Assembly (NCBI GenBank): GCA_029558435.1
Contig: JAKQEZ010000431.1
Coordinates: 1-29,207, forward strand
DNA: 29,207 bases
Direction: 5' to 3'
Source of the DNA: Bacteroidota bacterium
GTDB taxonomy: Bacteria; Bacteroidota; Bacteroidia; Flavobacteriales; Crocinitomicaceae
The notes beneath the pieces were generated by a model. It worked only from the letters and a program-made list of their open reading frames with translations, did not search any database and was not told the origin of the DNA. How positions within the stretch are numbered: the stretch's first letter is position 1; each line of letters begins with the position of its first letter. Shown piece by piece: positions 1 to 8,290 of this stretch. A program made the translations under genes and the position numbers.

Positions 1-100
1 TATTTTAGGAAGAACACCAACCATGGAAGAATACACCAAAGCAGTTGAAGGCATTACGTTAACGAAGTTTGCTCCATCTGAAAAGATGATGGCACACTAG
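1..100 (+). CDS. C-terminal end of a truncated gene, probably aconitate hydratase B (AcnB)
   Basis: The frame starting at base 2 is open from the window edge to a TAG at 98-100 and gives about 32 residues containing LGRTPTMEEYTKAVEGI. The pattern of a small residue, GR/GK, PT, then EEY resembles the segment near the C-terminus of aconitase B (E. coli AcnB has a comparable GKLPTPEEYQ stretch), the TCA-cycle citrate/isocitrate isomerase. The tail after this motif differs from and is shorter than the E. coli one. The rest of the gene lies outside the window, so the 4Fe-4S and catalytic residues cannot be checked. It is the only plus-strand gene near this edge and converges on the minus-strand genes to the right. 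The reading frame is fairly secure; the family call is tentative. Confidence 0.4.
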   Translation, partial: ILGRTPTMEEYTKAVEGITLTKFAPSEKMMAH

Positions 101-121
101 TTAAATTGCTAAGAAATAATG

Positions 122-151
122 AAAAGGCGGTACTTGTTACCGCTTTTTTTT
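122..151 (+). terminator. Rho-independent terminator of the left-edge gene
   Basis: GCGGTA (127-132) pairs with TACCGC (138-143) across a 5-nt loop. A-tract/T-tract pairing extends the stem outwards, and a run of eight T residues follows. It begins 21 nt after the TAG of the left-edge gene. Confidence 0.8.
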
Positions 152-213
152 GTTTTTGGGGTTTTACACAACTAAAAAGGTAAAGTAAACGCTACCAAAA
201 GCAGAAAAAACTT

Positions 214-353
214 AATCGCTATGGGCGCAATGGTTTTCGCAAGGGTCGCCATGAAATAATGCTCAAACAATTAAATTCAACGTTGTATTCTTTGCGCCTT
301 CTTTGTGTTCTTTGCGGTAAATTACTAACCGTTATGGTCGCAATGGTTTACGC
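214..353. repeat. Two copies of a 27-bp degenerate direct repeat in the intergenic spacer
   Basis: Positions 214-240 and 327-353 align without gaps with 23 of 27 matches; both contain the core CGCAATGGTTT. The second copy runs on into CGCAGATTAAACAC, immediately before the terminator of the next gene. No reading frame is evident. Such short degenerate units are typical of dispersed intergenic repeats in Bacteroidota genomes (inference from general knowledge). Confidence 0.55.
288..320. repeat. CTTTGCG-type triplicated motif (dispersed intergenic repeat)
   Basis: Three CTTTG units with G/T-rich tails start at 290, 301 and 310 (CTTTGCGC, CTTTGTGT, CTTTGCGG), roughly 10 bp apart. Read on the other strand this is an ACCGCAAAG...CAAAG pattern, which I recognise as a common dispersed intergenic repeat type in Bacteroidota. 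It sits between the two copies of the 27-bp repeat and encodes nothing visible. Confidence 0.45.
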
Positions 354-359
354 AGATTA

Positions 360-425
360 AACACAAAAAAACCGCACTTTAACAATGCGGTTTTCGTTTA
401 TTTATCCTCAATTAACGAGGGGTTT
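360..425. repeat. Left copy of a 66-67 bp direct repeat flanking the T9SS two-gene cassette
   Basis: This segment matches 5123-5189 almost base for base. The only differences are one extra T and one substitution near the middle (positions 401-406 against 5165-5170). It contains a terminator hairpin and then CTCAATTAACGAGGGGTTT. In the right copy that second part encodes the last codons and stop of paaZ. Here it is non-coding and lies 20 bp beyond the stop of the 445-2388 gene. Identity ends abruptly at both edges. Confidence 0.9.
368..394 (-). terminator. Rho-independent terminator of the T9SS two-gene operon (copy A)
   Basis: AAAACCGCA (368-376) pairs perfectly with TGCGGTTTT (386-394) across a 9-nt loop. 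On the minus strand the stem is followed by a run of T residues. It lies about 50 nt after the stop of the 445-2388 gene and is identical to the paaZ terminator at 5131-5157. Confidence 0.85.
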
Positions 426-444
426 AAATTTTAATGCTGTGGGT

Positions 445-2388
445 CTATTTATTAATTATTTGGAGCTCTTTTATTACAACTTGACCATCCAAATAAAGTT
501 TTATTAAATAATTACCCGTAACCAAAGATGAAACACTAATACTATTTGAATTATTAGTTTGTGAATAAACAACTCTTCCAACTACATCTAAAACTTCTAC
601 TTTGTCTATTTTACTTTCACTTTGAATGTAAAAATCTCCATTAGAAGGATTTGGATATACCAATACGGTTTTATATGTTGTTGTGTTTAACCCTACATTG
701 TTAATTGTTTGACAATTTGAAGTGTCAGAACATCCATTAATTGTAACTACGACACCATAAGTTCCATTTGCTATAGGAGTGTATGTCAATCCCGTTTCGC
801 CAACAATTGGATTTTCCGTTGTACAGTTTATCCATTGGTAAGAATCAGCGTTATTAATATTCACAGATATGGTGTTGGTATTTACATCTACAGTTGTGAT
901 AGGGTTTATTGGACTTTCAACAACAACCGCTGAAACAGCTGACATTGAAGTTGTACAATATTCTACCATTGTAGCAACAACTTCATAGGATGAATTTGAA
1001 GTGATATTATTTGCAACAAAAGACATTGCGCTTCCTGTACCGCTATAAGGTCCATCAACTACAAGTCCTGATGGTATAGCACGAAGTTCGTAATCTAAAC
1101 CAACTTCAGAGGAAGCAATTGTTATTGTTGCTGAACCATCATAACAAACTGTTTGAGTTAATGGTGCAACAGTCTGTATTACTGGTGAATAATAGACATT
1201 TTGATTATTATCATCGCAATCACATACAGCTCCATATGTATCTGAATCAGCATCTTCTTGAAGAGGATTTGAAATAAGTGAACAATTGTCACAAACATCT
1301 CCAATTCCATCACCATCGGTGTCTTCTTGCAGTGGATTAGAGGTGTATGGACAATTATCAAAAGAATTCAACAAACCATCACCATCATCATCAAAATCAA
1401 CATCAAGTGTTGTTGTTGTAGTGCTGGAACAACCAAATGTATCGGTTACAGTAAGTGTATAAACACCTTCATCAGAAAATGCAACAGCGGAGATGTTTAC
1501 ATCTTGTGTTATATATGAATTTGGGCCTGTCCAACTATATGCTAATGTTCCAGAACCACTTCCAGATCCATTTAACGAAACTGGCAAACCAACAGCAACT
1601 GGGCCTGTATTAGTCGCATTTGAAGTTACTGTATTAGTATAAAAACGCATATATCCAGGATGAATTAGCGAGTCTGCATTTGATGAGAAACTTGTACATA
1701 TTTGTTGAGAACTAGAAGTACTTAGCCTATCAAATAATTCAATTGTACCAAAATATACTCCACCTGCTAAATATCCGCCGCAAGTAGAATTTCCCATCGG
1801 AGAGCTTGGTGACTCTGCTTCGATGTAAATACGCATATCAAAATCGCCCAAAACAGGGAAATACAAACGTGTACCATCATCAATTACAGAAATTGGTGTT
1901 GAAGTTCCTGCAAGTGTGATAGAAAGCGTTAAACGTGTGTTTAATATAGAAGTGTAAAAACTATACCCAGATAAATAGGAGAAAGCCGAAGTTCCAATAA
2001 ATACGATTTTTCCATTTACTAAATCAGAAAGGTTTAAATCATAATTAAAAGAATCCATTGCCGTTGATGGACAAGGCATAGATGAATTCGCATCAATTAC
2101 ATCTGGAATCAAATATTCTATCCCATACAATAAACACGGAGAAGTTCCATACGATGTCCAATCTGGATTGCTAAATCGATGGATAACGCCATTTATTCCG
2201 CTTGAATTAGGTTCACCAATTATATCACCTCCAGAGCTACCACAAATTAATGTTGGAGTATTTCCATCAGGGTTGGAGGTTATTATAGTTCCAATAGGAT
2301 TATCAATTGCTATCGGAGCTTGGGCAAACATACTTGTTGTAAACAACAAGCTAAAAAATGCCACTATTGAGGTTATTTTTCTAATCAT
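445..2388 (-). CDS. Secreted protein with thrombospondin type 3 repeats and T9SS C-terminal sorting domain
   Basis: The 647-residue product starts with a Sec signal peptide ([23 protein letters not shown]). The N-terminal half (to about 255) is unfamiliar. An Ig/PKD-like domain follows (about 258-330, with [15 protein letters not shown]). Next is an Asp-rich thrombospondin type 3 segment (about 330-400) with DDDGDG, DNCP and [14 protein letters not shown] motifs that usually bind calcium. A further Ig-like stretch (about 495-565) precedes a type A sorting domain with [10 protein letters not shown] and a final KELQIINK. T9SS substrates of this type are exported across the outer membrane and usually have the C-terminal domain removed. 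Its ATG overlaps the stop of the upstream gene in an ATGA, so translation is probably coupled. Its ligand or biological role is unknown. Confidence 0.85.
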   Translation of the reverse strand: MIRKITSIVAFFSLLFTTSMFAQAPIAIDNPIGTIITSNPDGNTPTLICGSSGGDIIGEPNSSGINGVIHRFSNPDWTSYGTSPCLLYGIEYLIPDVIDANSSMPCPSTAMDSFNYDLNLSDLVNGKIVFIGTSAFSYLSGYSFYTSILNTRLTLSITLAGTSTPISVIDDGTRLYFPVLGDFDMRIYIEAESPSSPMGNSTCGGYLAGGVYFGTIELFDRLSTSSSQQICTSFSSNADSLIHPGYMRFYTNTVTSNATNTGPVAVGLPVSLNGSGSGSGTLAYSWTGPNSYITQDVNISAVAFSDEGVYTLTVTDTFGCSSTTTTTLDVDFDDDGDGLLNSFDNCPYTSNPLQEDTDGDGIGDVCDNCSLISNPLQEDADSDTYGAVCDCDDNNQNVYYSPVIQTVAPLTQTVCYDGSATITIASSEVGLDYELRAIPSGLVVDGPYSGTGSAMSFVANNITSNSSYEVVATMVEYCTTSMSAVSAVVVESPINPITTVDVNTNTISVNINNADSYQWINCTTENPIVGETGLTYTPIANGTYGVVVTINGCSDTSNCQTINNVGLNTTTYKTVLVYPNPSNGDFYIQSESKIDKVEVLDVVGRVVYSQTNNSNSISVSSLVTGNYLIKLYLDGQVVIKELQIINK

Positions 2389-5003
2389 TTTATTAAGGTT
2401 TTAAATGAGTACAAATTATTTCCATTTTTTATTATCACAAAACATTGTTGTGATCGGAAAGAAGATAAATCAATTGTCACTTTTGATTCAGAAAGAAATT
2501 GCTGGTTTTTTAATAAAATTTTTCCATGCAGATCAACAACCAAAATGTCTATTAATTCATTGGAAGCATTTTCAAATGCAATGGTTAAAGGACCTTCAGT
2601 TGGATTAGGAAAAACTGTTACTTCATTGTGACTCAACACTTCATTAACATTCAAGTTGGGCGCTAGCAACATATCAAAGCTTAAATTATCAATAAAGGCA
2701 TTGGTATTCCCTGGATTGCCACCATTTTGTTTAAAAATTTTAAACTCAATTAAACAACTATCCGCATTTCCAGATGTGAAATAAGAGATTGGTACCTCAA
2801 ACAACGTATAACTTGAAATAGTATCTTTTATTTTCAATTCGCCATAACCAATTTGATTTCCGTCATCAAACATAGCAACACGCACAAATAATGTGTCATT
2901 CATGTCGGGAAAATACTTCAAATAGCCAAACAGTTTTTCATGATTAAAATTTACTTTAAAAGCAGGTTGCCATCCATTGATACTGTCTCCAGCTTTAATT
3001 CCTCCAAAGTCAGCATCTCCTTGAGTTAAATTATTTAATTTAACAGCGAAGTTGCCAGAATAGGCATCTGTAGATTTTTCTACTATATGTGTACTAGAGG
3101 TGTTCCAAAAGTCATCTTCTGATACCCAAAAAGCAGCTTTATTTCTAATATTCGTTGTCCATAATTCCATATTAAAATTAGGCACATTAGTCGTTGCTCC
3201 ATAAAAAGTCACATCATCAATAATCATTACGCTATTTTCATTCGCTGATCCAGAAAAAGGATTTGAACTTGTGAAAATTAGAATCATCGTGTCAGGATAA
3301 TCTACTGTAGAATATTCAATTGGATAGCTTTTATATTCAAAATTTCCTGAGGTACTTCCTCCAATTAACCATTGATGAAACGCGATTGGTGTTCCATTTT
3401 TTTTAAGTATAAGCAAAACAACAGCCGAATCATTTGGAACGATATTGTAATTTGCATAAAAACGAATGGAGTCTGGTCTTTCAGTAAAATCAATACCTCC
3501 ACTGAAGCCAGATTGACCTGCAGATCCATGTAAAATAGCACCTATTCCGTCTCCTTCAATTCCTTTGATTCTTACTGCTGTTGTTGAATTATAAGATGTT
3601 GCTGGCTCAATATCTCCCATATTTTGCCAATTATCTAACACTTGATTTGAAAACTCATTCCAAATTTCAAAATTAAAATTTGGTACAGTCGATACTCCTG
3701 TGTAAAAACTAACAACATTCGAATAACTCACACCAACATTATTTGTCATTTTCATGCGTCCAAAATAGATAAGATCAGGTGTTAACCCAGATACATCTAC
3801 AGAAACAGGAATAACACCAGAGCCATCCGTAGAATTTGGTTGAAAAGGAATGGTAGAACCAAAGGACATAGTTGTACCATATTCAAATTCTAAACTTGCA
3901 ATTATTCCTTTGTCGTCAACTGTTCCTATTATTGAAACTGTATTGGAGTTTATCATTGTTACTGGCGAGTCAATAGTACCTTCTGCTAATTGAGCTGATG
4001 CGTCATTGTACCATAGCAATTTACCATTACTACCAGCAATTAAACCATGATATGGATTAACAAAATAAACCGTATTATTGTCATACGTGTTGTTTGCTGG
4101 AATAGTTTGAAGAGAAAAAGAAGCGCCTCCATTATTGGTATAATAAACCACACCATCATCTCCAACAACATATCCTTCATTCGCATTATAAAAATATACA
4201 CTATTCAACATAGAGCCTATATTGTCCATTACTACACTCCATGTAGCTCCTCCATCCGTCGTTCTAATAATTGTTGAGATACTATCGTTTGTTTCCCAAC
4301 CACCTACAGCAATACCTGTTTGTCCATCAAAAAAGTAAACGTCGTTGTAATTACGTGAAGATAAACTTCCAGATAAACTTAAAGCATTCCAAGAAACACC
4401 TCCGTTAGTTGATTTCAAAATAGTTCCTTGATCTCCTACAGCATAACCTATTGAGTTATTAGAAAAATGAACAGCACTAAGCCATGGGGCTAAGTTATCC
4501 GAAACAACCGTCCAATTTGAGCCGCCATCAGTAGTTCTTAATATTGTTTGAATTGCATCATTAGATTTGTTACCACCAACCACAACTCCTGTATTGTTAT
4601 CAAAGAAATAACAACCATTAAAATTTCTAGTTCCTGGATTACCAGTAACTGTAATTGGTGACCAATTATCTCCAGCATTTGTAGTTTTCAAAATATTTCC
4701 AGCCCAGCCAACTGCATATCCTGTATTTCCATCTGTAAAATCTACATCTTGTAATATTGCATTAATATTATCCATAGCTGTTAGCCAATTTGCACCATTA
4801 TCTTGTGTAGTAAAAATTGAGGAAATGGCATCATTCGACTCCCAACCTCCAACAACCACAATCTTATTATTGGGTAATACTTCTATGGCATTAAGATGTC
4901 TAAACGAAGGTCCCCAAGCACTTGTCCAATTGGCAGGGTTTTGAGCTAACGATAAAATTGTTACGAAAAACAAAAAAATCCCAGTAAATAGTATTTTTTT
5001 CAT
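2385..5003 (-). CDS. Secreted multidomain protein: Ycf48-like beta-propeller, two jelly-roll-like domains, T9SS sorting domain
   Basis: The 872-residue product has a signal peptide ([21 protein letters not shown]). Residues 25-335 form a propeller of the Ycf48/sialidase BNR-like type with repeated GYAVG.xG.ILK.TNGG..W and TTDGG..W motifs. It is built from a supra-repeat of exactly 91 residues (GGWESND at 52, GGNKSND at 143, GGWETND at 234). A fibronectin III-like domain (about 345-440) follows. Two domains that both open with VPNFN.E.W (about 440-600 and 605-785) resemble carbohydrate-binding jelly rolls. The C-terminal sorting domain contains [10 protein letters not shown]. It is the first gene of a two-gene operon. 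Despite the Ycf48 resemblance a photosystem role is implausible here; adhesion or surface binding is an inference. Confidence 0.85.
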   Translation of the reverse strand: MKKILFTGIFLFFVTILSLAQNPANWTSAWGPSFRHLNAIEVLPNNKIVVVGGWESNDAISSIFTTQDNGANWLTAMDNINAILQDVDFTDGNTGYAVGWAGNILKTTNAGDNWSPITVTGNPGTRNFNGCYFFDNNTGVVVGGNKSNDAIQTILRTTDGGSNWTVVSDNLAPWLSAVHFSNNSIGYAVGDQGTILKSTNGGVSWNALSLSGSLSSRNYNDVYFFDGQTGIAVGGWETNDSISTIIRTTDGGATWSVVMDNIGSMLNSVYFYNANEGYVVGDDGVVYYTNNGGASFSLQTIPANNTYDNNTVYFVNPYHGLIAGSNGKLLWYNDASAQLAEGTIDSPVTMINSNTVSIIGTVDDKGIIASLEFEYGTTMSFGSTIPFQPNSTDGSGVIPVSVDVSGLTPDLIYFGRMKMTNNVGVSYSNVVSFYTGVSTVPNFNFEIWNEFSNQVLDNWQNMGDIEPATSYNSTTAVRIKGIEGDGIGAILHGSAGQSGFSGGIDFTERPDSIRFYANYNIVPNDSAVVLLILKKNGTPIAFHQWLIGGSTSGNFEYKSYPIEYSTVDYPDTMILIFTSSNPFSGSANENSVMIIDDVTFYGATTNVPNFNMELWTTNIRNKAAFWVSEDDFWNTSSTHIVEKSTDAYSGNFAVKLNNLTQGDADFGGIKAGDSINGWQPAFKVNFNHEKLFGYLKYFPDMNDTLFVRVAMFDDGNQIGYGELKIKDTISSYTLFEVPISYFTSGNADSCLIEFKIFKQNGGNPGNTNAFIDNLSFDMLLAPNLNVNEVLSHNEVTVFPNPTEGPLTIAFENASNELIDILVVDLHGKILLKNQQFLSESKVTIDLSSFRSQQCFVIIKNGNNLYSFKTLIK

Positions 5004-5071
5004 AAGGTGAATAATAAATAATAGTAAAACTGTGAGTTAAAAAGACAATACTTTCATTGTCAATGTTATAA

Positions 5072-5079
5072 CAAATATA
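5072..5079 (-). promoter_or_regulatory. Candidate -7 element of the T9SS two-gene operon
   Basis: The minus strand reads TATATTTG, an exact fit to the Bacteroidota -7 consensus TAnnTTTG, about 69 nt upstream of the ATG at 5003. No convincing TTTG -33 box lies at 19-21 nt. The predicted leader contains an inverted repeat (GACAAT 5044-5049 with ATTGTC 5056-5061), followed on the minus strand by TTTTT, which could act as a weak attenuator. Confidence 0.35.
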
Positions 5080-5122
5080 AATATATAATTTTATTAAAAA
5101 AAATTTTCTTTCAAATTTTCAT

Positions 5123-5189
5123 AACACAAAAAAACCGCACTTTAACAATGCGGTTTTCGTTTATTTTATACTCAATTAACGAGGGGTTT
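5123..5189. repeat. Right copy of the 66-67 bp direct repeat, overlapping the 3' end of paaZ
   Basis: Nearly identical to 360-425. This copy spans the paaZ terminator (5131-5157) and the final codons and stop of paaZ (5176-5189). Because part of the repeat is coding here, the sequence is presumably original at this place and the left copy derived. Confidence 0.9.
5131..5157 (-). terminator. Rho-independent terminator of paaZ (copy B)
   Basis: AAAACCGCA (5131-5139) pairs with TGCGGTTTT (5149-5157), loop 9 nt, followed by seven T residues on the minus strand. It lies 18 nt after the paaZ stop codon. Confidence 0.85.
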
Positions 5190-7251
5190 GATCTTTTGTT
5201 TTTACCATGGTAAGGATGGTGGCAATTCCAACCAATGGTTCGTTGGTATCGTCGAGCATTTCTACCAACCATTTCACAATACCACGCTGAATTTGTGATT
5301 TTGGATCATCGGCTTTTGGTGATGTTTCAGTTGGTAATTTTTCTTTGCACGTGAAACGAATGTGAATGTTGGAACCTGCATAAACTGGTTTGGTAAAACG
5401 CAATTCATCTATTCCGTAGTTAAGCAACACCGGGTTGATTTCATAACTATCAACAAACAAACCTGCTGCCACACTCATAATAAAATAACCGTGTGCCACT
5501 TGCTCATCAAACATTGTACCCTCAAAATTGGTTTCGCGTTTGTGTGCGTAGAAATTATCGCCACTCAACGCTGCAAATTGATCTATGTCTTCTGGAGTGA
5601 TGGTTCTGCTTTCTGTAATCAACTGATCGCCAACGCTTAATTCTTCGTAATATTTTTTGAATGGATGGGTATCAGAAATAGTTCCTTTTGCTCCTTGTTG
5701 GTACACTTGGGTAATTTCTGTAATGGTTGTTGGATGTCCTTGAATGGCAGTGCGGTGCAAGTAATGCAAAACTCCTCGTTTTCCACCCATTTCTTCTCCG
5801 CCACCTGCTCTACCCGGACCACCATGAACCAACAATGGCATAGGCGAACCGTGACCAGTGCTTTCTTTTGCACATTGCTCGTTCAATACTAAAATACGTC
5901 CGTGCATGCTTGCTGCTCCAACAACGTATTCACGCGCTTCTTTGTCGTTTGGTGTTACAATGGATGAAACCAAAGATCCTTTACCCATTTTTGCAAGCTC
6001 TATGGCTTCGTCTAACGAACGATATGGCATCAAGGTAGATACTGGTCCAAAAGCTTCAATATCGTGCACGTCGGTTGCTTCAAATGGCTTGTCGTTTCTA
6101 AATAATATTGGAGAGAAGAATGCTCCTGTGTTTTTATCAGCACCAACCACTGCAAAGTTATCCAAATCACCAAAAACAATTTCTTGCGATTTATTCAATG
6201 CTTCAACGCTTTCGCGCACTGCTTTTACTTGTCCGTGCGATGCCAAAGCCCCCATTCTTACACCTTCTACAGCTGGGTCGCCAATTACAACCGAGCTCAA
6301 ACGTGCAGAAACCGCTTTTTGCACCTCATCCATCAATGGTTCTGGTACTATCATACGACGAACGGCCGTACATTTTTGACCACATTTAGTCGTCATTTCG
6401 CGCACCACTTCTTTAACAAATAAATCAAACTCTGCTGTACCCGGAACGGCTTTTTCGCCCAATACACATGCGTTTAACGAATCGGCTTCTAGGTTGAATG
6501 ACACGTTATTGTTAACGATGGTTGGACTTGTTTTTAATTTCATTCCCGTAGCATGGCTTCCCGTAAAAGTTACCATGTCGTTTTCGGTAACGCTATCAAT
6601 TAGTTCGCGAGCGGAGCCCAACACCAATTGCAACGATCCTTCTGGTAAAATTTTAGAAGCAATAATATCTTCTACCATCACTTGTGTCAAGAAACACGTA
6701 ACGCTTGATGGTTTTACCAAGGTTGGAACTCCTGCCAATAAGTTAACGGCAATTTTTTCCAACATTCCCCAAATCGGGAAGTTAAATGCATTGATGTGCA
6801 CCACTACACCTTCTTTTGGAACCATGATGTGGTGACCGATAAATGTTCCGTTTTTAGACAACGGTGCCATGTCGCCATCCACATAATACGGCAAATCTGG
6901 GAATTGTTTACGCAACGATGCATTAGCAAATAAATTTCCAATTCCACCTTCAATATCCACCCAAGAATCGGCACGTGTGGCACCTGTCCATGCACTAATT
7001 TGGTAATATTTTTCTTTGCGCGCCAAAAGGTATAAGGCCAATGCTTTTAGCATACGACCACGCTCTTGGAACGTCATTTTACTCAACACTTTGCGGCCTG
7101 TTGTGCGACCGTAGTTTAAAATATCGGTGTAATTAAATCCTTTGCTGGAAACTTCTCCAATGTGTTCACCCGTAATGGCGTTGTATAAATTGCTTTCTAC
7201 ACCTTCTCCGTCTATCCATTGACCGAGTGCATAACTTTTGTATCGTTGCAT
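5176..7251 (-). CDS. paaZ: PaaZ-like bifunctional aldehyde dehydrogenase / enoyl-CoA (oxepin-CoA) hydratase
   Basis: The 691-residue protein has the two-domain PaaZ build. An NAD(P)-dependent aldehyde dehydrogenase occupies residues 1 to about 525, with N157 in INAFNFP, general base E255 (NLEADS) and nucleophile C294 (CGQKCTAVRR). A MaoC-type hydratase occupies about 530-691, with D565 and H570 in SGDNFYAH. The length matches E. coli PaaZ, which hydrolyses oxepin-CoA and oxidises the resulting semialdehyde in aerobic phenylacetate degradation; catalytic positions agree within a few residues. No other paa gene is visible, so it may serve a dispersed pathway or a related CoA aldehyde. The ATG at 7251 is the only sensible start. 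A perfect terminator follows, and its 3' end is duplicated near base 410. Confidence 0.9.
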   Translation of the reverse strand: MQRYKSYALGQWIDGEGVESNLYNAITGEHIGEVSSKGFNYTDILNYGRTTGRKVLSKMTFQERGRMLKALALYLLARKEKYYQISAWTGATRADSWVDIEGGIGNLFANASLRKQFPDLPYYVDGDMAPLSKNGTFIGHHIMVPKEGVVVHINAFNFPIWGMLEKIAVNLLAGVPTLVKPSSVTCFLTQVMVEDIIASKILPEGSLQLVLGSARELIDSVTENDMVTFTGSHATGMKLKTSPTIVNNNVSFNLEADSLNACVLGEKAVPGTAEFDLFVKEVVREMTTKCGQKCTAVRRMIVPEPLMDEVQKAVSARLSSVVIGDPAVEGVRMGALASHGQVKAVRESVEALNKSQEIVFGDLDNFAVVGADKNTGAFFSPILFRNDKPFEATDVHDIEAFGPVSTLMPYRSLDEAIELAKMGKGSLVSSIVTPNDKEAREYVVGAASMHGRILVLNEQCAKESTGHGSPMPLLVHGGPGRAGGGEEMGGKRGVLHYLHRTAIQGHPTTITEITQVYQQGAKGTISDTHPFKKYYEELSVGDQLITESRTITPEDIDQFAALSGDNFYAHKRETNFEGTMFDEQVAHGYFIMSVAAGLFVDSYEINPVLLNYGIDELRFTKPVYAGSNIHIRFTCKEKLPTETSPKADDPKSQIQRGIVKWLVEMLDDTNEPLVGIATILTMVKTKDQTPR

Positions 7252-7301
7252 GGTTTTACTTTTTATTTTAACAAAGCGTTAAAGTTAATTATAAAATGTA
7301 T

Positions 7302-7326
7302 AAATTCTTTGAGCACTGCAAAGAAT
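7302..7326 (-). terminator. Probable terminator hairpin between gldA and paaZ
   Basis: AATTCTTTG (7302-7310) and CAAAGAATT (7318-7326) form a perfect 9-bp inverted repeat around a 7-nt loop, 8 nt after the gldA stop. The downstream minus-strand sequence is AT-rich but lacks an uninterrupted T run, so termination strength is uncertain. Confidence 0.5.
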
Positions 7327-7333
7327 TAACGGT

Positions 7334-8239
7334 TTATTTTCCTTTGGTTAATTCTTTAAAGACTTCTTCCAATGAGCGTTCTTCAATTTTTAGCGTTAGT
7401 GTTAACCACCCTTGATCGGCGGCGTATTTCGACACTACTCGTCTTAAATCTACCTCGGCAGTTGATTCCAATAACCAACCATCTTTTACTTGTTCAACTT
7501 TTTGTACGGAAGTAATTTTTAAGATTTGTGCTTTGCTTAATTTGTCTTCAAACTCCACATAAACCGTTTGTACTGTTTGTTGTTTTTGCAATTCGGATGC
7601 TTTATTATCGGCTACAACTTGCCCTTTGTTGATGATAACTACACGATCGCAAATGGCTTCCACCTCTTGCATGATGTGTGTGGAAAGCATAACCGTTTTA
7701 CTTTTTCCGATGTTTTTAATCAAATCGCGGATTTCAACCAATTGGTTAGGGTCGAGACCAGATGTAGGTTCATCCAAAATCAACACTTCTGGGTCGTGAA
7801 TAATTGCTGCGGCCAACCCAACACGCTGACGATAACCTTTTGAAAGCATGCCTATTTTTTTGTTTTGCTCTACTTCCAAACCTACGGCTTTAATCATTTC
7901 TTCCACACGAGCACGTACGTTTTTTACTTTGTAAATGTTGCCAACAAATTCCAAGTATTCTTTAACGTACATATCCAAGTAGAGCGGGTTATTTTCGGGT
8001 AAATAGCCGATTTTTTTACGAGTTTCAAGGGTATCCACATCAACAGGAATACCGCAAACTTTTACCTCACCACCACTTGCGGGAATATAGCCTGTAATGA
8101 TTTTCATTGTTGTTGATTTTCCGGCACCATTTGGACCTAAGAAACCAACAATTTCACCAGAATTAACGGTGAACGAAACGTCTTTTACTGCCGCTTGTTC
8201 ACCGTAATATTTGAATAAGTTTTTTACTTCAATAGACAT
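7334..8239 (-). CDS. gldA: GldA-type gliding-motility ABC transporter ATP-binding protein
   Basis: The 301-residue product is an ABC ATPase. It has Walker A GPNGAGKST (35-43), signature LSKGYRQR (about 132-139), Walker B LILDEP with catalytic E157, and switch H188 in STHIM. Its length and the C-terminal extension after residue 220 match GldA, which works with GldF and GldG in Flavobacterium gliding; the DRVVIINKG and SLEEVF.EL segments are typical of this subfamily. gldF and gldG are absent from the window, as is common when gldA is unlinked. A related export ATPase cannot be fully excluded. The frame extends to a TTG at 8245, but the ATG at 8239 is the likelier start. It lies 52 nt downstream of the aminopeptidase gene's stop counterpart upstream region, on the same strand. 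Confidence 0.8.
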   Translation of the reverse strand: MSIEVKNLFKYYGEQAAVKDVSFTVNSGEIVGFLGPNGAGKSTTMKIITGYIPASGGEVKVCGIPVDVDTLETRKKIGYLPENNPLYLDMYVKEYLEFVGNIYKVKNVRARVEEMIKAVGLEVEQNKKIGMLSKGYRQRVGLAAAIIHDPEVLILDEPTSGLDPNQLVEIRDLIKNIGKSKTVMLSTHIMQEVEAICDRVVIINKGQVVADNKASELQKQQTVQTVYVEFEDKLSKAQILKITSVQKVEQVKDGWLLESTAEVDLRRVVSKYAADQGWLTLTLKIEERSLEEVFKELTKGK

Positions 8240-8290
8240 TTTCAATTCTTTGATAGCACGAAGATACGCAAAGAAAAAAACCTACGCCGA

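Noticed and set aside
1200..1420. Local direct repeats that could suggest a CRISPR or tandem array
   Set aside because: They encode the thrombospondin type 3 calcium-binding repeats of the secreted protein; there is no regular spacer pattern.
5345..5362. Another parS-like CACGTGAAAC sequence
   Set aside because: It lies inside the paaZ coding region, matches only about 12 of 16 positions and is explained by its codons.
5858..6379. Long plus-strand open frame of 173 codons
   Set aside because: It is the antisense shadow of paaZ, whose motifs and catalytic residues are unambiguous on the minus strand.
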